This document shows positions 9,216 to 18,553 of a stretch of 64,000 bases of DNA, in pieces. Position numbers and translations under genes: made by a program. Under the pieces are notes generated by a model. It was not told the DNA's origin and ran no database searches. It saw only the letters and a list, made by a program, of their open reading frames with translations. Position 1 is the first letter of the stretch; each line of letters begins with the position of its first letter. The DNA lies in NCBI GenBank assembly GCA_022511225.1, contig JAFLRZ010000006.1:38620-102619 (forward strand). Reading direction: 5' to 3'. Source of the stretch: Eubacterium sp. Its GTDB lineage: Bacteria > Bacillota > Clostridia > Oscillospirales > Acutalibacteraceae.

Positions 9216-11855
9216 ATGGCAAAGAATGAAGAAAAGCTTTCACCGATGATGCTTCAATATTTTCAGATAAAAAATGAATATGCCGATACGATTTTGTTCT
9301 TTCGTCTTGGTGATTTTTACGAGATGTTTTTTGAGGATGCAAAACTTGCATCTAAGGAGCTCGACCTTGTACTGACGGGTAGAGATTGCGGTCAGGGCGA
9401 AAGAGCACCGATGTGTGGAGTGCCGTTTCACAGTGCTGACAGCTATATCGCAAAGCTTGTTTCACGCGGCTACAAGGTTGCTATCTGCGAGCAGATGGAG
9501 GATCCTGCTACAGTAAAGGGTTTAGTCAAAAGAGATGTCGTAAGAATCATAACCCCCGGTACTGTTATCGAGAGCAATATGCTTGAGGACGGAGCAAATA
9601 ATTATCTTTGCTCAGTATGCCTTAGGGATAATGAGCTCGGCTTGTGCTTTGCCGACGTTTCAACAGGTGAGTTTCACATTACGGTTCTCAGCGGTGATGA
9701 TATTGAATCAAAGCTTATTAACCAGCTTTCAACGTACTCTCCAAAGGAGCTTATTATTAATTCATCGGCACTTGATTTGAAAGATCTTGAAAGCTTTGCA
9801 AAAAGGATAAATGCAAGCGTTGAGGTTCTTGATGATGAATTGTTTGACTTTGACGAATGTACCTCTTTGATTATTGAAACGCTGAAAAGAGAAGAAATAG
9901 CTTCTCTTAAAATAGGGCACAGCAAGTCTGCCGTTTCGGCGCTTGGTGCAATTATCGCTTATTTCAAGGTTACGCAAAAGCGAGAGGAAATAGAAGCACC
10001 GTCCGAAATTGATTATTATGACGAAGAGCAGTATATGAAGCTTGACATCAGTGCACGACGTAATCTTGAGCTTACAAAATCAATGATGACAGGTGAGAAA
10101 AGACATTCGCTTCTCTGGATTATAGACAAGACCAAAACTGCTATGGGCAAGCGAATGATTAAATCCTGGATTGAAAGACCGCTGATGTCGATACCTAAAA
10201 TCGTCAAGAGGCAGAATGCAGTAGTACAGCTTGTCGATAACCCCATTATGAGGGATTCAATCAGGGAAGCACTCGTGGGCGTTAACGATATAGAAAGGCT
10301 CATTACAAGAATTGTCTACGGTACTGCAAACGCAAAGGAGCTCAAGGCTCTTGAGTCTACTCTTGAGAAGCTTCCGATTATCAGGGAAAAGCTCGAAGAT
10401 ACCTCCTCGGCTATGATTAAAGAAATCTATAACTCAATCGACACGCTTGAGGATATAAAAGAGTTAATTGACTTGGCAATCGTAGACGAGCCTCCGTTTT
10501 CAGTGCGCGAGGGCGGACTTATAAGAAAAGGCTACAATGAGGAAATCGATAGCCTTAAGGCAATAATGGACGATGGAGCAGGAATAATTGCTTCAATCGA
10601 AAGTGAACAGCGTGAGCTTACGGGAATACCAAAGCTTAAGGTTGGATATAACAGAGTATTCGGTTACTATATTGAGGTAACTAATTCATATAAGGACTTA
10701 GTCCCTGAAACCTACATAAGAAAGCAGACACTTACAAACTGCGAAAGATATATTACGCAAGAGCTTAAGGAGCTTGAGGGCAAAATTATCGGTGCTAAGG
10801 ATAGATGCATTGCTCTTGAATATGAGATTTTCTGCTCGGTACGAAACGTAATTGCAGGCGAGGCTGAGCGCCTTCAGTCAACTGCAAAGGCGATTGCAAA
10901 GCTTGACGTGCTCGCTTCTCTTGCAGAGGTTGCAGTTAATAATAACTACACCTGCCCTGTAATATCAAATGACGGCGTGATAGACATTAAAGACGGCAGA
11001 CATCCTGTTGTGGAATCACTGCTTAATGATGCGCCGTTCGTTTCAAACGATACAAGGCTTGACCTTGGTGAAAACAGATGTGCAATTATTACCGGTCCGA
11101 ATATGGCAGGTAAATCAACTTATATGCGACAGATTGCGCTTATCACTCTGCTTGCGCAGATAGGCTCATTTGTTCCGGCAAAGAGTGCTCATATCGGCGT
11201 AGTTGATGCAATATTTACAAGAGTCGGCGCAAGTGATGACCTTGCAACAGGCCAGTCAACCTTTATGGTCGAGATGAACGAGGTATCAACGATACTTAAA
11301 AACGCAACTTCATCTTCGCTGATAATTCTTGATGAAATCGGCAGGGGAACTTCAACATTTGACGGAATGAGCATTGCAAGAGCCGTTCTTGAATTTGTGT
11401 GCAAAAAAAACAGCCTTGGTGCAAAAGCTTTATTTGCTACACACTATCACGAACTTACTGCTATGGAGGGAATGATTGATGGAGTAAAGAATTTCTCAAT
11501 CGCAGTAAAAAAACGCGGTGATGATATTACGTTTCTTCGCAGAATTGTACGTGGTGGAGCAGACCAGAGCTTTGGTATAGAGGTTGCAAAGCTTGCGGGC
11601 GTGCCTGACAGCGTTGTAAAAAGAGCAAAGACAATACTCAAAGAACTTGAAAAGAATGCCGTGCCGATTGAGTTTAAGGCGGAAAATACTGCCGATGATG
11701 ACGAAGATGATCGTGAAATTCAGTATAATTTCACCGCAAACGGCAGACAGGAGATTATGGAGATACTCAGAGCAGTTGACATAAATACTCTTACACCGAT
11801 TGAGGCTATGCAGACGCTTTATGACCTTAAGAAGAAAGCAGACGAGCTTTCATAA
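9216..11855 (+). CDS. mutS: DNA mismatch repair protein MutS (start placed at 9216 after aggaggagcat)
   Basis: FFRLGDFYEMFFEDA, GPNMAGKSTYMRQ Walker A, DEIGRGTSTFDGMSIA; SD directly upstream of 9216. Confidence 0.96.
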   Translation: MAKNEEKLSPMMLQYFQIKNEYADTILFFRLGDFYEMFFEDAKLASKELDLVLTGRDCGQGERAPMCGVPFHSADSYIAKLVSRGYKVAICEQMEDPATVKGLVKRDVVRIITPGTVIESNMLEDGANNYLCSVCLRDNELGLCFADVSTGEFHITVLSGDDIESKLINQLSTYSPKELIINSSALDLKDLESFAKRINASVEVLDDELFDFDECTSLIIETLKREEIASLKIGHSKSAVSALGAIIAYFKVTQKREEIEAPSEIDYYDEEQYMKLDISARRNLELTKSMMTGEKRHSLLWIIDKTKTAMGKRMIKSWIERPLMSIPKIVKRQNAVVQLVDNPIMRDSIREALVGVNDIERLITRIVYGTANAKELKALESTLEKLPIIREKLEDTSSAMIKEIYNSIDTLEDIKELIDLAIVDEPPFSVREGGLIRKGYNEEIDSLKAIMDDGAGIIASIESEQRELTGIPKLKVGYNRVFGYYIEVTNSYKDLVPETYIRKQTLTNCERYITQELKELEGKIIGAKDRCIALEYEIFCSVRNVIAGEAERLQSTAKAIAKLDVLASLAEVAVNNNYTCPVISNDGVIDIKDGRHPVVESLLNDAPFVSNDTRLDLGENRCAIITGPNMAGKSTYMRQIALITLLAQIGSFVPAKSAHIGVVDAIFTRVGASDDLATGQSTFMVEMNEVSTILKNATSSSLIILDEIGRGTSTFDGMSIARAVLEFVCKKNSLGAKALFATHYHELTAMEGMIDGVKNFSIAVKKRGDDITFLRRIVRGGADQSFGIEVAKLAGVPDSVVKRAKTILKELEKNAVPIEFKAENTADDDEDDREIQYNFTANGRQEIMEILRAVDINTLTPIEAMQTLYDLKKKADELS

Positions 11856-11886
11856 GCAATAAATAATGACGAAAGGAGGAATTTCA

Positions 11887-13761
11887 ATGCCTGAAATAAA
11901 TATTCTGCCAAAAGAAATATACCAGCTCATTGCAGCAGGCGAGGTAGTTGAAAGACCTTCTTCAGTCGTTAAGGAAATGATAGAAAATTCAATTGATGCA
12001 GGTGCTAAGAGTGTCACCGTTGAAATTAAAAACGGCGGTACTACCTACATCAGAATTACAGATGACGGTTGCGGTATTGAGCGAGCACAGGTTAAAAAGG
12101 TGTTCGTTTCTCACGCAACGAGCAAAATTTCAAAAAAGGATGATTTGAATTCTATAGCTACTCTCGGCTTCAGGGGTGAAGCTATGGCATCTATATCTGC
12201 CGTATCAAGAGTAGAGCTTCTCACAAGAGCCGATAATGAAAACATCGGCACAAGATACGAAATTGCAGGCGGTGAAGAAATCTGCCTTGACGATGCAGGA
12301 TGCCCTAAGGGCACAACGATAGTTATAAGAGATATTTTCTTTAACACTCCTGCAAGAATGAAATTCTTAAAAAAGGACGTCACCGAGGGTAATTCCGTAG
12401 CCGGCGTAGTTGACAGAATGGCTATATCACATCCTGAAATATCCTTTAGATTTATTCGTGACGGCAAGCAGACACTTATTACGTCAGGTAACGGTGAGCT
12501 GAAGTCAGCGATATACTCAGTTTTCGGACGGGAAGTTATTGACGGTCTGCTTGAAGTGGATTATACGTATGAGAATATGCGTGTGTCAGGCTTTGTGTCA
12601 AAGCCGACTGCTTCAAGAAAAAGCAGGGCAATGCAATTCTTCTTCATCAACAGCAGACTCGTTAAATCTAAGACTGCAATGGCGGCACTCGAGCAGGCTT
12701 ATAAAAATTCTATAATGGCAGGCAGATTCCCTATGTGCGTGCTCAACATAGAGCTGAATCCTGCACTCGTTGACGTAAACGTTCATCCGGCAAAGATTGA
12801 GGTGCGTTTCTCAAACGAAAGACCGATTTTCGAGCTGATTTATTACGGTGTTAAGGCGGCTGTAGAAGAAGATCGGACTGTTAAAGAGGCTAAGCTTCCG
12901 TTAAAGCAAATTGTTCGCGATACTGCAAGTGTCAATCAGCAGTACAGTGCAAGGCTTGATTTTTTCAAAAAAAAGGATTCTTTGCCGATTCAGCAGACGT
13001 TCAGGACTTCGGCAGTAAACGAAGCCGCTGTTATGAAATCGGCACCGACATCATATGAAAAAGCTCCCACTGAAAACAGCGATAATACAATCGAAAAAAT
13101 ATATAATATCAACACAAGTAAAGAGGTAAGGCAGAATGTGCCGGTTGTTTCAAAGCAGCCAAAAGCCGTTGTATGTGATGAGGACAAGAATGATGATATC
13201 ACCTTCAGACTTATCGGCGAGGCATTCAAAACGTATCTTATTGTTGAGATGGGCAAAGAGCTTTACTTTATTGATAAGCACGCGGCGCACGAGCGAATGA
13301 ATTATGAATCGCTTAAGGCGAATGCCACTGTCGAGGTGCAGATGCTTCTCTCTCCCGTTGCAGTAAATCTCAGTAAAGACGAATTTACTGCAATTACCGA
13401 CAATGCCGATTTGCTTTTGCAGTGCGGTTTCGAAACAGAGGAGTTTGGCGAAAGCTCTGTAATCGTAAGAGCCGTGCCGTCCTTGGTTGTCGATAGTGAT
13501 ATTAATGATCTTATAACCGAAATAGCACAGAAGCTTTTAGAGCATAAAACAGATATTACACCTGACAAGATTGACTGGATATACCATTCAGCCTCGTGCA
13601 GAGGTGCAGTCAAGGCAGGCGATTTTACATCTCGTGAGGAGCAGGAATTGTTTGTAAGAAAGCTTCTTTCAATGCCTGAGATAAGATTTTGTCCTCACGG
13701 CAGACCCGTATTTATCAAGCTTAGTAAATACGATATTGAAAAGCAGTTTGGCAGGGTGTGA
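11887..13761 (+). CDS. mutL: DNA mismatch repair protein MutL (start placed at 11887)
   Basis: IAAGEVVERPSSVVKEMIENSIDAGA, GFRGEAMASISAVS, NTPARMKFLK; C-terminal ACRGAVKAGD- and CPHGRPVFI-type motifs. Confidence 0.96.
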   Translation: MPEINILPKEIYQLIAAGEVVERPSSVVKEMIENSIDAGAKSVTVEIKNGGTTYIRITDDGCGIERAQVKKVFVSHATSKISKKDDLNSIATLGFRGEAMASISAVSRVELLTRADNENIGTRYEIAGGEEICLDDAGCPKGTTIVIRDIFFNTPARMKFLKKDVTEGNSVAGVVDRMAISHPEISFRFIRDGKQTLITSGNGELKSAIYSVFGREVIDGLLEVDYTYENMRVSGFVSKPTASRKSRAMQFFFINSRLVKSKTAMAALEQAYKNSIMAGRFPMCVLNIELNPALVDVNVHPAKIEVRFSNERPIFELIYYGVKAAVEEDRTVKEAKLPLKQIVRDTASVNQQYSARLDFFKKKDSLPIQQTFRTSAVNEAAVMKSAPTSYEKAPTENSDNTIEKIYNINTSKEVRQNVPVVSKQPKAVVCDEDKNDDITFRLIGEAFKTYLIVEMGKELYFIDKHAAHERMNYESLKANATVEVQMLLSPVAVNLSKDEFTAITDNADLLLQCGFETEEFGESSVIVRAVPSLVVDSDINDLITEIAQKLLEHKTDITPDKIDWIYHSASCRGAVKAGDFTSREEQELFVRKLLSMPEIRFCPHGRPVFIKLSKYDIEKQFGRV

Positions 13762-13762
13762 A

Positions 13763-14686
13763 ATGAGCGACAAAACAAAGATTATAGTAGTTGCAGGTCC
13801 TACGGCAAGCGGCAAAACCTCAATAGGAATTGAAATTGCAAAGGCTGTAGGCGGTGAAATAATTTCTGCCGACTCGATGCAGGTGTATAAAGGAATGTCT
13901 GTCGCAACTGCCGCGCCTACTGCCTGTGAGCAGAAACAGGTAACGCATCATCTTGTGGAAATCCTTAATGCCGAAGAAAGCTTTTCGGTTGCAAAATGGT
14001 GCGGGCTTGCAAGAGAATGTATTGATGATATATCAAATAGAGGCAAGGTGCCTATCATCGTCGGCGGAACAGGACTTTTTATCGACAGTCTTGTTGACAA
14101 TATCTGCTTTGAGGAAATCAATATTGACACTAAACTCCGTGACTCTCTTATGCAAAGAGATATTGATTCTCTCTATAACGAGCTTTTACGTGTTGATGAA
14201 GAATCAGCACTGAACATACACAAAAACAACAAAAAGCGTGTTGTGAGGGCACTCGAGCTTTATTACTCAGGTGTAAGCAAAACACAGCAGAACATCAACT
14301 CAAGGAAAATAGAATCTCCGTATGACGTGCTCTATTTCGTGCTAAGCTACGAAAACCGACAGACGCTTTATGACAGGATTAATTTAAGAGTTGATAAAAT
14401 GGTAGAAAACGGCTTAATTGAAGAGGCAGAGAAATGCCTGTCAAATAAGTCCAAAACCTCTGCTCAGGCGATAGGTCATAAGGAGCTTAAGCCGTATTTT
14501 GACCGTCAGTGCACAATCGACGATGCACTAAGCCGTCTTAAGCAGAACACAAGAAATTATGCCAAAAGGCAGATTACGTGGTTTAAGAGAAGATGCGAGG
14601 CAGTTAATCTGATTATGGATACAAAGCCGTATGAGGAGATAGTGGACACTGCTATTAAAGCTTGTGAGGAATTTTTAAATGGCTGA
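13763..14686 (+). CDS. miaA: tRNA dimethylallyltransferase MiaA (start placed at 13763)
   Basis: VVAGPTASGKTSIGIEIA, SADSMQVYKGM, TGLFIDSL, RQITWFKR. Confidence 0.95.
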   Translation: MSDKTKIIVVAGPTASGKTSIGIEIAKAVGGEIISADSMQVYKGMSVATAAPTACEQKQVTHHLVEILNAEESFSVAKWCGLARECIDDISNRGKVPIIVGGTGLFIDSLVDNICFEEINIDTKLRDSLMQRDIDSLYNELLRVDEESALNIHKNNKKRVVRALELYYSGVSKTQQNINSRKIESPYDVLYFVLSYENRQTLYDRINLRVDKMVENGLIEEAEKCLSNKSKTSAQAIGHKELKPYFDRQCTIDDALSRLKQNTRNYAKRQITWFKRRCEAVNLIMDTKPYEEIVDTAIKACEEFLNG

Positions 14687-15932
14687 AAAGAATAAGAAAA
14701 AACTTAATATCAAGCCTGACACAGCACTGCTTATCGTATTTTTCCTTATCGTAGCAGGATACGTGATTTTTCATATTTATTCAGCAGTTAACGTTGAGCT
14801 TGAAACAGTAACGGCGGTAAAATCGACTGTATACGAAACTGTCGAAACAAAGGCACTCATTATTCGTGATGAACAGCTTATAAATGAGCAGGCTGATGAG
14901 CTTACCGTTGCTTGCGTTGCAGATGGGGAGAAGGTTAAGGCAAACGGAAATATTGCTATGCGCTTCTCTTCAACCGAGAGTGCCGCAAACTACTCAAAGC
15001 TCAAAAATCTGCATAATCAGCTTGACCAGTATATTGAACTGCAAAACAGAAATTCAGCAACTGTTACCGACGTAAGAACCCTTGACAGAGATACTCTCAA
15101 CGAGGTGAACAGCTATATCCGAAACGCAGAGTACGGCAGCATAAGCAGTCTTGGAGAATACAATGCCAAAATTAATGAAAAGCTGATAAAGTACCAAATG
15201 CTTATTGGCGAAAAGATTGATTTCAGTGCTGTTACAAAAGAGCTTCAGGAGCAGATTAACGGTATCAACGCTTCCTCAGCAGAGCCGACAGGGTATATAA
15301 CAACTGAAAAATCAGGAGTTTTTTCTTCATATGTTGACGGACTTGAAACTGCTTTTGATTACAGTAGAGTAAGCGAGCTTACTGTAGAAGAGCTAAACGG
15401 ATACATAGAAAAGGCACAGAGCGGCGAAAACGGAAAAGGAAGCTTTGGTAAGCTGATAAACAGCTATGAGTGGTATATGTGCTGTGTTGTAGATACTGCC
15501 GACATTGGTGAGATTGAAAACGGCGACGTACTTGAGGTTGCAGTTAAGGATACAGATGCAGTATTTGACTGTACGGTTGTCAGCGGAGCTGATATTTCTC
15601 TCGGTCAGGAGAAGGCAGTTCTTGTGCTGAGAAGCAGCCAGATGGACAGCACGATAGCATCAATGCGCTATGAGGATATCGAGATTCGTACCGCATCATA
15701 TACAGGCTTCAGGCTTCCGACATCATCAATTCATATTAACGAAAAGGGCGACAAGTGTGTATACGCTCTCGTTTCAGGTAAAGCTGTCGAAAGACAGAGC
15801 AACATTATATATTCAACAAAGGATTTCGTAGTGTTTTATGATGAAACGCCTAACGGTAATTCAATCAGGTACTACGACCAGATTATCACGAAAGGAAAGG
15901 AGCTTCACGATGGAAAAGATTATTCCGGATAA
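14679..15932 (+). CDS. HlyD-like membrane-anchored protein encoded next to sepF
   Basis: Single N-terminal TM, HlyD/biotinyl-lipoyl-like architecture, 8-bp overlap with miaA. Confidence 0.65.
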   Translation: MAEKNKKKLNIKPDTALLIVFFLIVAGYVIFHIYSAVNVELETVTAVKSTVYETVETKALIIRDEQLINEQADELTVACVADGEKVKANGNIAMRFSSTESAANYSKLKNLHNQLDQYIELQNRNSATVTDVRTLDRDTLNEVNSYIRNAEYGSISSLGEYNAKINEKLIKYQMLIGEKIDFSAVTKELQEQINGINASSAEPTGYITTEKSGVFSSYVDGLETAFDYSRVSELTVEELNGYIEKAQSGENGKGSFGKLINSYEWYMCCVVDTADIGEIENGDVLEVAVKDTDAVFDCTVVSGADISLGQEKAVLVLRSSQMDSTIASMRYEDIEIRTASYTGFRLPTSSIHINEKGDKCVYALVSGKAVERQSNIIYSTKDFVVFYDETPNGNSIRYYDQIITKGKELHDGKDYSG

Positions 15933-16638
15933 GGCAAGGCTTAAGTCGATTGAGGATAATTACAAGGCTATCAAAGACAGGGTATGCGAAGCTGCCGTTA
16001 AGGCTAATCGAAGTCCTGATGACGTTCGCCTTATGGCAGTAACAAAAACTGTTGAGAGCGTATATATTAATCACGCACTTGATCTCGGTGCTGATTTGAT
16101 AGGCGAAAACAGAGTTCAGGAATATCTCGGCAAAAAAGACGAGCTTCACCTCGACGGAGTTGAAAAGCATCTCATAGGCCATTTGCAGACTAATAAGGTT
16201 AAGCAGATTGTAGGCGAGGTTGATATGATAGAATCTGTTGATTCTGTTAAGCTTGCCAAGGAAATCAGTCGAGTGTCTGCACTTAAGGGGATTATCAGCG
16301 ACGTGCTTGTTGAGGTAAACGTCGGCAAGGAGGAGTCGAAAAGCGGTATTTATCTTGACTCACTTGAGGAGCTTTTGCTTGAAATAGCGCAGATGGATAA
16401 TATTCAGATTAAAGGTCTTATGACTATTCCTCCGATTTGTGACAGTGAAGCCGAGGTTTCCCAATATTTTGATTTAATGCACAAAGCATTTATGGATATC
16501 AAGGAAAAGAAGCTTGAAAATATTGAAATGGAAATTCTATCAATGGGAATGAGCGACGATTTCGAGGCTGCCGTTTCCAATGGTTCAAATATAGTTCGGG
16601 TTGGTTCTGCCATCTTCGGCGCAAGAAAATATTTTTAA
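15910..16638 (+). CDS. YggS/YlmE family PLP-binding protein (start placed at 15910)
   Basis: LMAVTKTVESVYINHALDLGADLIGENRVQEYLGK, HLIGHLQTNKVKQI, VEVNVGKEESKSG, LSMGMSDDFEAAVSNGSNIVRVGSAIFG. Confidence 0.93.
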   Translation: MEKIIPDKARLKSIEDNYKAIKDRVCEAAVKANRSPDDVRLMAVTKTVESVYINHALDLGADLIGENRVQEYLGKKDELHLDGVEKHLIGHLQTNKVKQIVGEVDMIESVDSVKLAKEISRVSALKGIISDVLVEVNVGKEESKSGIYLDSLEELLLEIAQMDNIQIKGLMTIPPICDSEAEVSQYFDLMHKAFMDIKEKKLENIEMEILSMGMSDDFEAAVSNGSNIVRVGSAIFGARKYF

Positions 16639-16667
16639 TGATAATTTAACGAGAAGGAGAAGAGAAT

Positions 16668-17189
16668 ATGGGATTCAAGGATTTTCTCAAAGGTATGGTC
16701 GGTGACAGCGACGACGAGTTTGAAGATATTTACGAGGACAATTACAAAGATGAAAACACGTTTGGTATAGAACCTCCGAGAAGCCGAGATCGTGAACAAG
16801 AAAGAGAAAGACAAAGGCGTGAGCGTGATAGGGGCAGACGTGATGACTACGTACAAAACGAGCGCCCGAGACGCAGGCACGAAAGCGACAAGGTTGTAAA
16901 TATTCACACTACTACTCAGCTTCAGGTTGTGCTTGCAAATCCTGACAAGTATGAGGAGGCAGCGGCTATTGCCGATAATCTTTCTCATAACAGGGCAGTA
17001 GTGCTTAATATAGAGAGAACAAATCGTGATGAAGCACGCAGACTGCTTGACTTTTTAACCGGCGCCGCATACGCAAGTAACGGACAAATCAAAAGAGTTT
17101 CAAACGGCACTTATCTCATAACACCGTATAATGTTGACGTTATGGGTGACTTGCTTGATGAGCTTGAAAATAACGGAATGTTCGGGTAA
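16668..17189 (+). CDS. sepF: Cell division protein SepF
   Basis: C-terminal SepF core (RRLLDFLTGAAYASNGQIKRVSNGTYLITPYNVDV) following an Arg/Glu-rich linker. Confidence 0.92.
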   Translation: MGFKDFLKGMVGDSDDEFEDIYEDNYKDENTFGIEPPRSRDREQERERQRRERDRGRRDDYVQNERPRRRHESDKVVNIHTTTQLQVVLANPDKYEEAAAIADNLSHNRAVVLNIERTNRDEARRLLDFLTGAAYASNGQIKRVSNGTYLITPYNVDVMGDLLDELENNGMFG

Positions 17190-17230
17190 ACAGAAAAGAG
17201 AAAGTTAACAGAAAAAGGAGAATATAAATT

Positions 17231-18529
17231 ATGCTTACACCAAATCAGATTCGTGAAAAAAGACTCACAGTAGTTGACGAGCAGGGCTATGACCGTGAGG
17301 AGGTTAACCTCTTTCTTGCCGAGGTAATAGAATCCTATGAAGCTCTTGTAAGTGAAAACAAAGAGCTTTATCGAAAAATGGACGTGCTTGCAAATCGTAT
17401 TGAGGAGTACAGAGAGGAAGAGGCATCTATTACAAAGACGCTTTTAAATGCGCAGAAAATGGCAGACAAGGTTGCAGACGATGCAAAGGCTCAGGCAGAA
17501 AGCACAATTGCCCAGAGCACTGCTTCTGCTCAGAAGATTGTTACCGATGCAAACGAAAAGGCAGACAAAATAATTGCTGAGGCAAGAGATTTTGTAGCGA
17601 AGCTTAATGCTGAAAAAACTGCTGAGGCTGAAGAAATTGTTGCTTCTGCAGAAAAAAGAGCAAACGATGCAATAAACGGCGCAAAAATGCTTGGCAATGA
17701 TGCTCTCGTGCAGGCACACCGCTTGTGCAAAGAGCTTGTAGCAAATGCAAAGGCAGAGGCTGACAGCTATGCCGAGCTTACCGCAGTAGTTAAATCAGAT
17801 GCAGAAGAATTTACAAAAATTCTTAAATCACTTTACAGTACACAGCTTGAAAAGCTTTCATCAGCTGAAAATAACTTTTCAGACACTTCCGAGAAAAAGA
17901 CAGAGATAGAAGTACTCGAATCCGCTTTTCTCAGCAAGCTTGAAACAGTTGAGAAAATCATCGGTGTTCAGCCTGATGCCGAGGAGGCTCTGCCTGCAGA
18001 GGAAGAAACCCCTGAAGCAGAAGAAAATGAAGTGATTGATGAAGTAGATGAAGTTGAAGAAACAGAAGAGGTTGAAGAAGCAGAAGAAATCGAAACTGCT
18101 TTGCAAGACAGCGCAGAAGATATCGACGGCGAGCTTGATTTTGATATAATTGAAGAAGATGGCGCAGCTGAGGAATATGATGAGGTTGACGAAATAATTG
18201 AATCTCTTGAAAATGCTCCTGCATATGAATATGATGAGATTGACAGTGAAGAAGAGGAGAGTGCTCCTCCGACTGAAGAGGAGGTGCAAAGCGCACTCGA
18301 CGCTTTCACGGCAGACGAAATCACTCCGATTACTCAGACGGCAACTTCGATACCTGAGATTGATGATGAGCCTGAATTTGAAAGCAATCTTGCATTTGAA
18401 AGCTTCTTTAACGTAGACAAGAATGCAGGCAAAACCGACGAGGTGATTTCACTCATTCCACCTGAGGAAGACGAAGATGATGAGACTGACGAAACAAGAT
18501 TCAGAGGCTTTTTCAAAAAGAAAAAATAA
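17231..18529 (+). CDS. DivIVA domain-containing protein with long acidic C-terminal tail
   Basis: MLTPNQIREKRLTVVDEQGYDREEVNLFLAEV DivIVA-type N-terminus, coiled coil, Glu/Asp/Val-rich low-complexity tail. Confidence 0.9.
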   Translation: MLTPNQIREKRLTVVDEQGYDREEVNLFLAEVIESYEALVSENKELYRKMDVLANRIEEYREEEASITKTLLNAQKMADKVADDAKAQAESTIAQSTASAQKIVTDANEKADKIIAEARDFVAKLNAEKTAEAEEIVASAEKRANDAINGAKMLGNDALVQAHRLCKELVANAKAEADSYAELTAVVKSDAEEFTKILKSLYSTQLEKLSSAENNFSDTSEKKTEIEVLESAFLSKLETVEKIIGVQPDAEEALPAEEETPEAEENEVIDEVDEVEETEEVEEAEEIETALQDSAEDIDGELDFDIIEEDGAAEEYDEVDEIIESLENAPAYEYDEIDSEEEESAPPTEEEVQSALDAFTADEITPITQTATSIPEIDDEPEFESNLAFESFFNVDKNAGKTDEVISLIPPEEDEDDETDETRFRGFFKKKK

Positions 18530-18553
18530 ACCTGACATAAGGAGTTAATAATA

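Noticed and set aside
17879-18324. Several antisense ORFs (91-136 aa) opposite the divIVA gene, Ser- or Phe/Leu-rich
   Set aside because: Artefacts of the acidic low-complexity GAA/GAT-rich coding strand; no independent coding evidence.
18530-18553. T-box riboswitch upstream of ileS
   Set aside because: Only 24 bp separate divIVA and ileS; no T-box sequence is present.
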